The notes under the pieces are model-generated. The model ran no database searches, had not been told where the DNA came from, and saw nothing but the letters and a program-made list of their open reading frames with translations. This document shows, in pieces, positions 57,441 through 64,000 of a DNA stretch of 64,000 nt; the first letter of the stretch is position 1, and the number at the start of each line of letters is the position of its first letter. A program made the position numbers and the translations under genes. This stretch comes from CAVZVZ01 sp963778895 (GTDB lineage Bacteria; Actinomycetota; Acidimicrobiia; Acidimicrobiales; Acidimicrobilacustridaceae): the NCBI GenBank assembly GCA_963778895.1, contig CAVZVZ010000005.1, positions 1,798,001-1,862,000 of the forward strand. The letters are read 5' to 3'.

Positions 57441-57459
57441 GCGCCGAGCTTCTCCGGCA

Positions 57460-57478
57460 TCCGACCATGTACGTCGGA
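57460..57478. promoter_or_regulatory. Inverted repeat upstream of the RCC1 gene
   Basis: TCCGAC and GTCGGA flank a seven-base spacer, about 30 bases upstream of the RCC1 start and within the 121-base gap after the penicillin acylase gene. It could be an operator or a stem. The arm is short. Confidence 0.3.
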
Positions 57479-57551
57479 AGGTGTCAACGGACCCGGGTTG
57501 TGGCCTGTCAGATCGAGTGGTGGGCACTCGTTGGGTCTGCATGGACAGCCG

Positions 57552-60017
57552 CTACTTCTTGGCGAACTCCAACACCTGCTGGAACGTCGGCCGATTCGTG
57601 GCGCGGAAGGTGTCCGGGATCAGCCCGGGCGTGAAGCCCGTCCGCGACGCCGGGCCGCGCCAGTTCGCGGGGTTCGGACCCTGCGCAGTGGCGAGCGGGC
57701 CAATCGCTTGATCGAACGCGGCCCAGAGCGACGCACGACAAGCGTCCAGCGATCCGTTGCCGCAGTAGCGCAGATTGAACTTGCCGTTGACGGCGTTGGG
57801 ATCGAGCAAGGTGCGCAGATCCTTGTCGACGTAGGACTCACCGGAGAGCCCGCCGAGCCCTCGGATGCTGTCGAGGGCACCGAGTAGATCGCCGTACACC
57901 GGCCGCATCACGGCTTCGGCAATTGGTCGCCACACTGCATCCATGATCGGCGCGCCGGCGTCGTCGTTCGTGCCGTCGCCGTTGGCGTCGAGTCGTGGCG
58001 CGTCGCGCTGCACCCAGTCATCGAGCACCGCGAGGGCCTGAGCGTCCCGCGTGTTGGGCGCGGGGCTACCTCGCAGGACTTGGCTGACGACGGGCCACAC
58101 CGGCGAGCGCACGTCCTCGGTAGCCGCACGGTTCATCACACTGACATCGTCGGCGAGGTCGACCTTCTTCGGGAACTTGTCGAACAACTCGACGCGATGC
58201 ACGGATCCGAACGGAGTGTCGTCGCCGTGCATGAAGCCCGGCGCCGATTGATTGTTCCAGTTCAGGAGCAAGCCGTCGGGGCCACCCATGCTCCGCGGAT
58301 GACCGCCCTCGCTCAGAAACCCTCGCCACTCGTAGTCGCCGGTTCCCAGAGTGGGCAGTCGACGGTCCAGCCCCGGTGCCCGCTTGGGGAGCAGTCCGGA
58401 CGAGAAGTAGGCCGTGCCGTTGTCGCGGGAGGCATACGCCCAATTGAACGTGAACCCGAACTTGTTAGCGGCGTCGAAGAACCTGGCGGGCGTCTTGGCG
58501 GCGCCGTCGGTCATGTCCTTCAAGGCCGCGAGGTTGAGAGCATCTCGACCGAAGGTCGAACGCTGGCGCGTCAGGGCGTAGGGCTGACCTCCGACCGTTG
58601 CCGTACCGATCTTCGGCCCGTGGACGGATGTCGGATACGAGATCGGCGTGCCGTTCAGTGTGCCGGCGTCGAACTGGACGAAAGGTCGGCACTCGCCCTT
58701 GAACATGTAGTGGTCAGAATCGCGGGTCGGTGCGGAACCGTCCGGCTCGCACAACTGCTCGGCGAACACGTCGCGCACGTCCTGGTCGGCCGAGGTCAGG
58801 CTCCACGCGTAGTCCTTGGTGCGACCGATGAGGATGTACATCGCCATGCCCGGCACGGCGGCGCCCTGGGCTTCGATGCCCGGGCCGTGCAGATCGATCT
58901 GCTGCACGATCTCTGGGTAGTAGTACCCGAGCTGTGGACCCATCACCGCGAGCGTGTTGCCCGAGCTCGAACGCTTGGGAGCGACCACCAAGAAGTTCGA
59001 CGCTTGCTTACCCGGCGGCGCGGCCGCCGCGTCGACGATGGCCGCGTTCGGCGTCGGTGTGGGGGTCTGGCGGGGATCGAGGGACACGATCGACCCGGCG
59101 TCGATCTCGACCGAACCCGTGACCGGTCCTCCGGTGAATTGGCCGTAGTCGTAGGTCTTGGTGATGGTCGTGGGTGCTTCCGGGTCGTTGAAGAGCATGG
59201 CGTCGTCCCAGGCCTTCCGACCCTTGTCCGCGCCGAGCCCGTCCTTCAACCTCGCCAGCAGGTCGGCGTTGCTCGCCTCGGCGCCACCACCGGCACCGAA
59301 GATCGACCCGATGAAGGCAGTGACGGCGATGACGTCGTTCACCGTGGCTGGAACCCAGCCCGGGTAGTTCGTCGACTGGGCCCACGCGTTCATGCCGTCG
59401 GCCTCCGACTGCGCATCACGGATGATGCGGCGACCCTTCGCGCCGTACGTCTTCTTCAGGAGCTCGACCTGTTGCGTGATGAGGTCTTCGGTTGCGGCGC
59501 TCGGCACGAACGACTGTCCACTCGTCACCAAAGAGAACGCGTCGATGCCGGGAACGTCGGCTACCGCGGCGCGCGCCGGACCGCGTCCGAGTTGCAGCAA
59601 CAGCGTGCGATCGCGTGCCGTGACCCATCCCGCTCCGAACGCGACGTCGTCGCGCGATCGGCCGTACACGTGGGCCACGCCGTACTCGTCATAGAGCAGC
59701 CGCAGTCCGGGCCGGCCGGTCGCGACCTCGGTCGTGTTCCCGATGGGCTCGAAGTTCTCCGGCAGGTAATGGCTGTCGATGTCGGCATCGGTGACGTTGC
59801 CGCGCAAGGGCGTCAGACCGTCGTAGAGCGCGAGCTGGTCCCGTGACTCGTCGGTCGTCGGTAGGCCGCCGTAGTTGCCGGGTGGGAGGACGTACCGAGC
59901 GGTGTCCTCGGCGTGCCGACCGGTCCCCTCGGCGGCCCCTGGTGACATAGCGAGGGTGCCCAGTACGAGCACCCCTGCGACGAAGGAACCGATGAGCGAT
60001 CGAGTGCTGAACTGCAC
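57552..60017 (-). CDS. Exported penicillin acylase family hydrolase
   Basis: An intact 821-residue Ntn-hydrolase of the penicillin acylase family, which cleaves amides (often acyl-homoserine lactones or penicillin side chains). GTG 60017 opens a signal peptide (STRSLIGSFVAGVLVLGTL, ending SPGAAEG). The alpha part has GAGWVTARDRTLLLQLGRGP. Self-cleavage should free Ser340 in KQASNFLVVAPKRSSSGN, the N-terminal nucleophile of the beta part, followed by GPQLGYYYPEIVQQIDLHGPGI, WSLTSADQDVRDVFAEQL and LLLNWNNQSAPGF. GAGGGGG precedes the GTG, which decides this start over an upstream ATG at 60041. Substrate unknown. Confidence 0.88.
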   Translation of the reverse strand: MQFSTRSLIGSFVAGVLVLGTLAMSPGAAEGTGRHAEDTARYVLPPGNYGGLPTTDESRDQLALYDGLTPLRGNVTDADIDSHYLPENFEPIGNTTEVATGRPGLRLLYDEYGVAHVYGRSRDDVAFGAGWVTARDRTLLLQLGRGPARAAVADVPGIDAFSLVTSGQSFVPSAATEDLITQQVELLKKTYGAKGRRIIRDAQSEADGMNAWAQSTNYPGWVPATVNDVIAVTAFIGSIFGAGGGAEASNADLLARLKDGLGADKGRKAWDDAMLFNDPEAPTTITKTYDYGQFTGGPVTGSVEIDAGSIVSLDPRQTPTPTPNAAIVDAAAAPPGKQASNFLVVAPKRSSSGNTLAVMGPQLGYYYPEIVQQIDLHGPGIEAQGAAVPGMAMYILIGRTKDYAWSLTSADQDVRDVFAEQLCEPDGSAPTRDSDHYMFKGECRPFVQFDAGTLNGTPISYPTSVHGPKIGTATVGGQPYALTRQRSTFGRDALNLAALKDMTDGAAKTPARFFDAANKFGFTFNWAYASRDNGTAYFSSGLLPKRAPGLDRRLPTLGTGDYEWRGFLSEGGHPRSMGGPDGLLLNWNNQSAPGFMHGDDTPFGSVHRVELFDKFPKKVDLADDVSVMNRAATEDVRSPVWPVVSQVLRGSPAPNTRDAQALAVLDDWVQRDAPRLDANGDGTNDDAGAPIMDAVWRPIAEAVMRPVYGDLLGALDSIRGLGGLSGESYVDKDLRTLLDPNAVNGKFNLRYCGNGSLDACRASLWAAFDQAIGPLATAQGPNPANWRGPASRTGFTPGLIPDTFRATNRPTFQQVLEFAKK

Positions 60018-60022
60018 GGCTT

Positions 60023-60029
60023 CCCCCTC
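60023..60029 (-). promoter_or_regulatory. GAGGGGG ribosome-binding site
   Basis: GAGGGGG precedes the penicillin acylase GTG by five bases (AAGCC). It fixes the start at 60017 rather than the ATG at 60041. Confidence 0.6.
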
Positions 60030-60134
60030 GGTGAACGACACGAGCGATGCACGCCATGTCCGAACAATGGATTGGGGGGTGGCGGCACCCTACACGGGGC
60101 TGCTCCGGGTCGTCGCGCCTGCGAGACTCGCTGG

Positions 60135-61137
60135 ATGCCGCCGCTGACCGCCATGGACGAGCACTTGGTGCACCAGATCCCGGAGCCGCTGCCCAACGTT
60201 GTCGCGCACCACCCGCATTGGCGGGAGAGTTACTTCTTCGTCGCGCATCAGCCCGACGATCTCGGTGACCTCGTCATCCTGACGGTGGCGAGCTACCCAC
60301 AACGCCAGCAGATGGACTCGCTACAGATGGGATGCGTCGGCGGGGCTCGGTGTGATCGGCCAGCACGTTCGATCGTTCGACGGTGACCCGCACACGTCTG
60401 ATGTGGGCGCGGCGCGCGTCGAGATCGTCCGACCGTACGAAGAGATTCGGATCTGGGCAGACCCCGAACGCTGCGCCCTGGGGATGGACCTCACGTTCCG
60501 CGCCCGGACCCAGGCCTATGGCCTTCGTCGAGGCACGATGCGCGCCGGCCACGAGCTCATCTGGGATCAGAGCCATATGTTCCAGTCGGGCACCTATTCC
60601 GGCACGTACACCTATGAGGGCGCGACCCGTGAGGTGTCCGACTGGTGGGGTCAGCGCGACCACTCCTGGGGAATTCGGGACCACGGACGCTGCCCGCTCT
60701 GGTTGTGGTTCCAGGTGCAGTTGCCCGACGGCTTCTTCGGCGTCTGGCATTGGGAGCTCGCCAACGGTGCACGCGTCTACACCGACGGGTGTTGGGCCCC
60801 GACCGACGGCGGCGATCCGGTACCGCTCGTCGACTTCGACCACGAGCTCGAGTGGGTCGATGCCAACGGTCGGACCGTGGCGTACGGCGAGCTGGGCGAA
60901 GGCGTTGCGGGCCTGCGAGGCACGGCGACATTCGTGCAAGAAGGCGGACGCCGCACGACGGTCGAGGCCGAAGGTCGCTTCGACCGGCCCTACGAACCTT
61001 TCCACCGCGGCGGTCTCAACCAGGTGGTGGTGAGAACGGACGACGGGCGGCGTGGCACGGCGATCTTCGAGGTGACCGGCTCGCATCACCACCGGTACTT
61101 CCCCGACACCACTCCCCCGGGTCCCTTACCGTCCTGA
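60135..61137 (+). CDS. DUF7064-like / CrtC-AttH-related protein (frameshifted)
   Basis: A cytoplasmic protein of about 333 residues with the fold of hydroxyneurosporene synthase-related (DUF7064/AttH) proteins. Marks are HQIPEPLPNVVAHHPHWRES, VILTVASYPQRQQMDSLQMG, and after a frame change near 60345 FDGDPHTSDVGAARVEI, GATREVSDWWGQRDHSWGIRD (the family's Trp-rich catalytic or ligand motif with Asp-His), VQLPDGFFGVWHWEL and AIFEVTGSHHHRYFPD. Relatives are near polyketide or lipid genes and of unknown activity. ATG 60153 is another possible start. It is divergent from the penicillin acylase gene. Confidence 0.72.
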
Positions 61138-61199
61138 CGCGCATCGGCTGCTCGGCTGCTCGCCGTCTACGGCCCGAGTGATCCGGGAAGGAGGTCGCC

Positions 61200-61598
61200 A
61201 TGGCTGGTATCGCGGTTATCACCGAGGCGTGCATCGATGTCAAGGACCGAGCCTGCGTCGACGTTTGCCCGGTGCAGTGCATCTACGAGTTCGACCCCGT
61301 CAAGAACGTTCTCTTTTCCGAGGAGCAGGCGGGTAGTGGCGTCACCGAGAACACGCACACGCCGAACCCCGACGGCATCGCGGTGTTCGCCGACAGTCTG
61401 CTGTACGTCAACCTCGACGAATGCACCTCCTGCACCGCGTGTTACCAACCCGATGTGTGCCCCGTCGGCGCGATCTACTCCGAGGATCACCTTCCGGATG
61501 GATCGCCGACCTCGGCGAAGTACAACGGCGACGACCCGCACGTCGGTCACGACCACACATACTTCCTGCAACACAGCCGCGAGGTCTTTGCGGACTGA
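61200..61598 (+). CDS. Two-cluster ferredoxin-like protein
   Basis: An intact 132-residue ferredoxin. The first cluster motif is CIDVKDRACVDVCPVQC (Cys11, 19, 23, 27), where the spacing resembles a 7Fe/8Fe ferredoxin in which the first Cys is separate. The second is CTSCTACYQPDVCPVGA. Between them is an insertion of about 30 residues (GSGVTENTHTPNP). A strong GGAAGGAGG site lies before the ATG. Electron transfer for a sulfur enzyme or a P450 is likely. The gene converges on the DsrE gene, with a 30-base gap. Confidence 0.85.
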   Translation: MAGIAVITEACIDVKDRACVDVCPVQCIYEFDPVKNVLFSEEQAGSGVTENTHTPNPDGIAVFADSLLYVNLDECTSCTACYQPDVCPVGAIYSEDHLPDGSPTSAKYNGDDPHVGHDHTYFLQHSREVFAD

Positions 61599-61628
61599 GT
61601 GGGTCAGTGGAGCACAGTCGTCGCGCTC

Positions 61629-62096
61629 TCAGGTGAAGATGATCTGGCCGCCGGCGGCGTCCTCGTAGAACTCGCCGACGGTGATGATGTCCTTGACCTG
61701 GGGAATGAAGTCCTCCTTGGTCAGCTGGAACATGTCCACCGATGCCTTGCACGCGTAGATGCCCGCCCCCGTGTCGCTGATCATCTCGAGGAACTCGGGA
61801 ATGGGCGGTATGTCGAGCGCGGTCATCTTCTTCTCCATCATGTGTGTCGCAAGTGCAGACATCCCGGGCAGACCACCCACGATCGTGGCCATGTGCATTC
61901 CCGGATTGCCGACCGTCGCGACCTTGATGTGCTCGATGCGCTTGCGGTGGATGGCGTCGAGCCCGAAGAACGTGAAGAACAGGCTTGCCTCGATCCCTTC
62001 GGCGCGGGCGCCGTTGGCCATGATCAACCCGGGGTAGATGCCCTCGAGTGATCCCTTGGATATGACTATCGATACCTTCTCGATGGCGGCGCTCAT
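61629..62096 (-). CDS. DsrE-family sulfur relay protein
   Basis: An intact 155-residue DsrE/DsrF/DrsH-like protein (DsrE2/DsrE3 type), predicted to carry persulfide sulfur on a Cys. Marks are KVSIVISKGSLEGIYPGLIM, FFTFFGLDAIHRKR, ALATHMMEKKMTALDIPPIP and GIYACKASVDMFQLTKEDF, in which Cys116 is the candidate sulfur carrier. It follows the TusE-like gene after 12 bases, in the order SQR-like, TusE/DsrC, DsrE; the order is known from aerobic actinobacterial sulfur modules. No membrane segment is visible. Confidence 0.85.
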   Translation of the reverse strand: MSAAIEKVSIVISKGSLEGIYPGLIMANGARAEGIEASLFFTFFGLDAIHRKRIEHIKVATVGNPGMHMATIVGGLPGMSALATHMMEKKMTALDIPPIPEFLEMISDTGAGIYACKASVDMFQLTKEDFIPQVKDIITVGEFYEDAAGGQIIFT

Positions 62097-62108
62097 GCCG
62101 TGTCCTTC

Positions 62109-62426
62109 CTAGATACAGCCGCGGGGCTTCGGGATCCCGGCGATCTTGGCGGCCGTTTTCGCCGGTCCGTGGGGGAATAGTTGGTAGAGCTCCTTGATGG
62201 ATACGCCCGACGTCTTGCCGAGCTCTCGCACGGTTGGGCCGGTGCCCTTCTCGAAGTACTGCTTGCGCATGAAGTTGATGACCTGCCAGTGCCTATCGGT
62301 GAGCGTCTCGATGCCCTGCTCCTTGGCGAGCTCGACCGCCATCTCGTCGGTCCACTCGTTGGGGTCCTCGAAGAAGCCCTCGTCGTTGACGCGGACGTTG
62401 ATTCCGGTGATTGCTGCGATTGGCAT
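62109..62426 (-). CDS. TusE/DsrC-type sulfur relay protein, single C-terminal Cys
   Basis: An intact 105-residue protein of the DsrC/TusE/DsvC family, a small carrier whose C-terminal arm shuttles sulfur. Marks are GFFEDPNEWTDEMAVELAKE, LTDRHWQVINFMRKQYFEKG, TVRELGKTSGVSIKELYQLF and the arm PHGPAKTAAKIAGIPKPRGCI. Only Cys104 (penultimate) is present; the second Cys found in true DsrC is replaced by Ala in KTAAKIAG. This favours a TusE-like carrier rather than a DsrAB partner. ATG 62426 follows AAGGAAGTGCCC. Confidence 0.88.
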   Translation of the reverse strand: MPIAAITGINVRVNDEGFFEDPNEWTDEMAVELAKEQGIETLTDRHWQVINFMRKQYFEKGTGPTVRELGKTSGVSIKELYQLFPHGPAKTAAKIAGIPKPRGCI

Positions 62427-62461
62427 GGGCACTTCCTTGTGGGAACTGAGGGTTGTCTTGA

Positions 62462-63706
62462 TCAATCGTCGACCGCGTCGAGATGTTTTCCGGCGGTCGG
62501 CATGGTGGCGGAGACTCCGGGGATGTTGCGCCCGGGCAACAACGTGTGCCAGTAGAACCACTGGAACATGAGTTTGCCGAGGTGGTTGAGGCGCGACTCT
62601 TTGAGCAGAGGAACGCCGATCGCCGATGGGTAGCGGCCCTCGACGGGCTCCTGGTCGTAGTTGAAATCGATGAGCATTGCCTTCTGGAAACCGGTTTCGA
62701 TGAAGCAGTTGGCGTGGCCGTCATAGGACGCGTCGAGCGGCTCGCCCTTCAAGAACCGCACCACGTTCTCGGTCAGGACCTCACCCTCGAAATGGGTGAC
62801 CGATCCCGCCTTCGAGACTGGTAACCCGGTCGCATCGCCGATGGCGAAGACGTTGTCCTTCACCTTCGACTGCAAGGTGTGCTCGTCGGTGAACACGAAG
62901 TCCAACGCGTCTCCGAGGCCGGGTGACTTGCCGACGTATGTGGCGCCACTGTGAACCGGAACCACTACCGCGAGGTCGAACGGGACCTCGCGTTCGTCGT
63001 AGCTGACCAGCACGCCCCGCTCGCCGTCGACCTGTTCGGTGTTGAACTCGGACACCACCTCGATGCCGCGCTCGGCGAGCATCCCACCCAGTCGCTCGGA
63101 GGCAACGGGCTTCGTGAACGCGCCGTCCAACGGGGTGACGAAGGTGATCGATGTCCGGTCCCGAATGCCGCGCTCTTGCAGATACCAGTCGGCGAGGAAG
63201 CAGAACTCGAGCGGTGCCACCGGGCACTTGATGGGCATGTCGACGACGTTGACGACCAGCCGGCCACCCTCGAATGTCGCAAGCTTGCCCTCGAGTCCGG
63301 TCGCGCCGGCCAGGTCATAGAAGGTGAACACGTTGTCCATCCAGCCGGGTCCGAGAAGCCCGTCGGTTTCCTCTGGTACCAAGCGAGCGCCGGTTGCCAC
63401 GATGAGCGCGTCGTAGTCGAGCACCGTGCCATCGGCGAGATGGACGCGATCGGTCTCGATGTCGACGTGGTCGATGGCGGATTGGTGGTAGTGGACGCCA
63501 CGGTGGAGCTGGCGGGACCGAGGTCGGACGATGTCCTCCGCGTGGGTCAGGCCGAAGGGCACGAACAGCAGCCCCGGTTGATAGATGTGTCGGTCGTTCT
63601 CGTCCACCACCGTGATCGACGCGCCGTCGCCCAGTGATTTGTTCAGGCGGTTGGCGGCCAACGTCCCACCGGTGCCCCCGCCGAGGATGACAATGCGCTC
63701 GTTCAC
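62462..63706 (-). CDS. Sulfide:quinone oxidoreductase-like flavoprotein
   Basis: An intact 414-residue FAD-dependent oxidoreductase of the SQR/FCC type. Marks are RIVILGGGTGGTLAANRL (FAD loop at residues 8-13), ALIVATGARLVPEETDG, DMPIKCPVAPLEFCFLADW (Cys161 and Cys169), VKDNVFAIGDATGLPVSKA and HANCFIETGFQKAM (Cys334). Cys161 and Cys334 lie where SQR proteins carry their redox pair, so sulfide or persulfide oxidation to quinone is plausible, though not certain. The final 50 residues contain a hydrophobic patch (LMFQWFYWHTLLPG) that could anchor it in the membrane. Start is GTG 63706; the SD is weak. Confidence 0.82.
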   Translation of the reverse strand: MNERIVILGGGTGGTLAANRLNKSLGDGASITVVDENDRHIYQPGLLFVPFGLTHAEDIVRPRSRQLHRGVHYHQSAIDHVDIETDRVHLADGTVLDYDALIVATGARLVPEETDGLLGPGWMDNVFTFYDLAGATGLEGKLATFEGGRLVVNVVDMPIKCPVAPLEFCFLADWYLQERGIRDRTSITFVTPLDGAFTKPVASERLGGMLAERGIEVVSEFNTEQVDGERGVLVSYDEREVPFDLAVVVPVHSGATYVGKSPGLGDALDFVFTDEHTLQSKVKDNVFAIGDATGLPVSKAGSVTHFEGEVLTENVVRFLKGEPLDASYDGHANCFIETGFQKAMLIDFNYDQEPVEGRYPSAIGVPLLKESRLNHLGKLMFQWFYWHTLLPGRNIPGVSATMPTAGKHLDAVDD

Positions 63707-63769
63707 AAAAGCAACGTACGAAATCGCCGCAGCTGTGAACCGGGCACAAAGCCTCTTTTTGCGGTCCGA

Positions 63770-63784
63770 ACGTCCCAGGGACGT
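63770..63784. promoter_or_regulatory. Perfect 15-base palindrome in the divergent sulfur-module promoter
   Basis: ACGTCCC A GGGACGT, a perfect seven-base inverted repeat with one central base, lies in the 111-base gap between the SQR-like gene (start 63706, leftward) and the DsbA-like gene (start 63818, rightward). Position and symmetry fit a binding site for a dimeric regulator controlling one or both directions. Confidence 0.5.
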
Positions 63785-63817
63785 CTTCTTCGGTCGCGGC
63801 GCTCTTACGGTGCAATC

Positions 63818-64000
63818 GTGACCCATCCCATCGAGGTGTTCGCTGACGTCGCGTGTCCCTTCGCACATGTCGGGCTACGTCGTTTCGTGGAACGCCGGGA
63901 GGAGGCGAACCGATCGGACATCAGGCTGTGGGTTCGATCGTGGCCTCTCGAGGTCGTCAACGGTGTCGCGCTCGACCCGCACTTCGTGGCCGAGGAGGTC
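63818..64000 (+). CDS. DsbA-family oxidoreductase-like protein (3' partial)
   Basis: The first 61 residues of a thioredoxin-fold DsbA-family protein, cut by the window end. GTG 63818 leads into EVFADVACPFAHVGLRRFVE, in which CPFA stands at the DsbA active-site turn with one Cys. It continues with IRLWVRSWPLEVVN. Relatives include FrnE-like and 2-hydroxychromene-2-carboxylate isomerases, for which a single Cys or Ser is common. A palindrome lies in the gap shared with the SQR-like gene, so it may belong to the same sulfur or redox regulon. Confidence 0.72.
   Translation, partial: MTHPIEVFADVACPFAHVGLRRFVERREEANRSDIRLWVRSWPLEVVNGVALDPHFVAEEV

Noticed and set aside
58080..59846. 588-residue open frame on the plus strand inside the penicillin acylase gene
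   Set aside because: It is the antisense shadow of an intact, clearly recognisable family protein and has no domain-like features.
1..64000. Programmed frameshifting as the cause of the many broken genes
   Set aside because: Sites lack a shared slippery heptamer, include both insertions and deletions, occur several times in one gene, and hit unrelated families.
1..64000. tRNA, rRNA and riboswitch genes
   Set aside because: No cloverleaf with conserved T-loop bases and no rRNA-like stretch was recognised by eye; a covariance model search could still find a small RNA.

Overview
This window is high-GC DNA, densely packed with genes on both strands. Several families point to an actinomycete: F420-type LLM oxidoreductase and PPOX proteins, TIGR03084, SCO6745, DUF2630, a DUF222/HNH nuclease, a DUF7064-like protein and an ECF42-type sigma factor. 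I infer Actinomycetota, probably an acidimicrobial or similar aerobic soil or water lineage. No rRNA, tRNA, CRISPR array, insertion sequence, prophage or replication origin was recognised. No gene-free stretch exceeds 300 bases; the longest gaps are about 100 to 170 bases.

About 30 of the 67 genes are interrupted by single-base frameshifts while the protein family continues in the next frame. Insertions and deletions both occur. This looks like residual indels from long-read sequencing rather than mass gene decay, so I annotate these genes over their full span and mark the breaks. Intact stretches (16.4-25.2 kb, 29.8-31.4 kb, 37.1-40.6 kb, 57.6-60.0 kb, 61.2-64 kb) give the most reliable proteins.

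Layout. 0-13.5 kb: thioesterase, PF10118 protein, nucleosidase, a KhtT/KhtU-like antiporter pair, two small membrane proteins, a TetR/MFS efflux pair, LtrA, a cytochrome P450, a methyltransferase, a DUF222-HNH protein coupled to a PIG-L deacetylase, and a CoA-transferase. 13.5-20 kb: an SLC13/ArsB-like transporter, an SDR, an epoxide-hydrolase-like protein, then a metal-transport run (PRC/MgtE_N protein, NRAMP transporter, FTR1 permease, DUF2630, GNAT). 20-35 kb: redox and catabolic enzymes, a lipoprotein esterase, a CDGSH/Fer4_19/CDGSH protein, an arylsulfatase, a DGPF protein with an ECF42-type sigma factor, a thiolase, a serine hydrolase and a quinone oxidoreductase. 35-47 kb: pirin, an orphan C-terminal piece of glucose-6-phosphate dehydrogenase, an intact 875-residue DUF4062-STAND-TPR ATPase, VOC protein, response-regulator/thioredoxin-reductase-like protein, amidase, carbonic anhydrase and a hydrolase. 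47-61 kb: PPOX, MarR, DNA polymerase IV, a secreted protein with a neocarzinostatin-like domain, an amidohydrolase-TetR-aminoacylase operon, a 14-repeat RCC1 lipoprotein, an exported penicillin acylase-like hydrolase and a DUF7064-like protein. 61-64 kb: a sulfur module (ferredoxin; then SQR-like flavoprotein, TusE/DsrC-like and DsrE-like genes in one direction) with a perfect palindrome in the divergent promoter region, and the start of a DsbA-family gene.

The most interesting units are the NRAMP transporter coupled to a soluble MgtE_N/PRC protein, the DUF4062-STAND protein, the sulfur relay module with its palindrome, and the exported proteins that share an unusual GGGGG-containing ribosome-binding site. 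Convergent genes end within 31 bases of each other throughout, and half of the pairs overlap.
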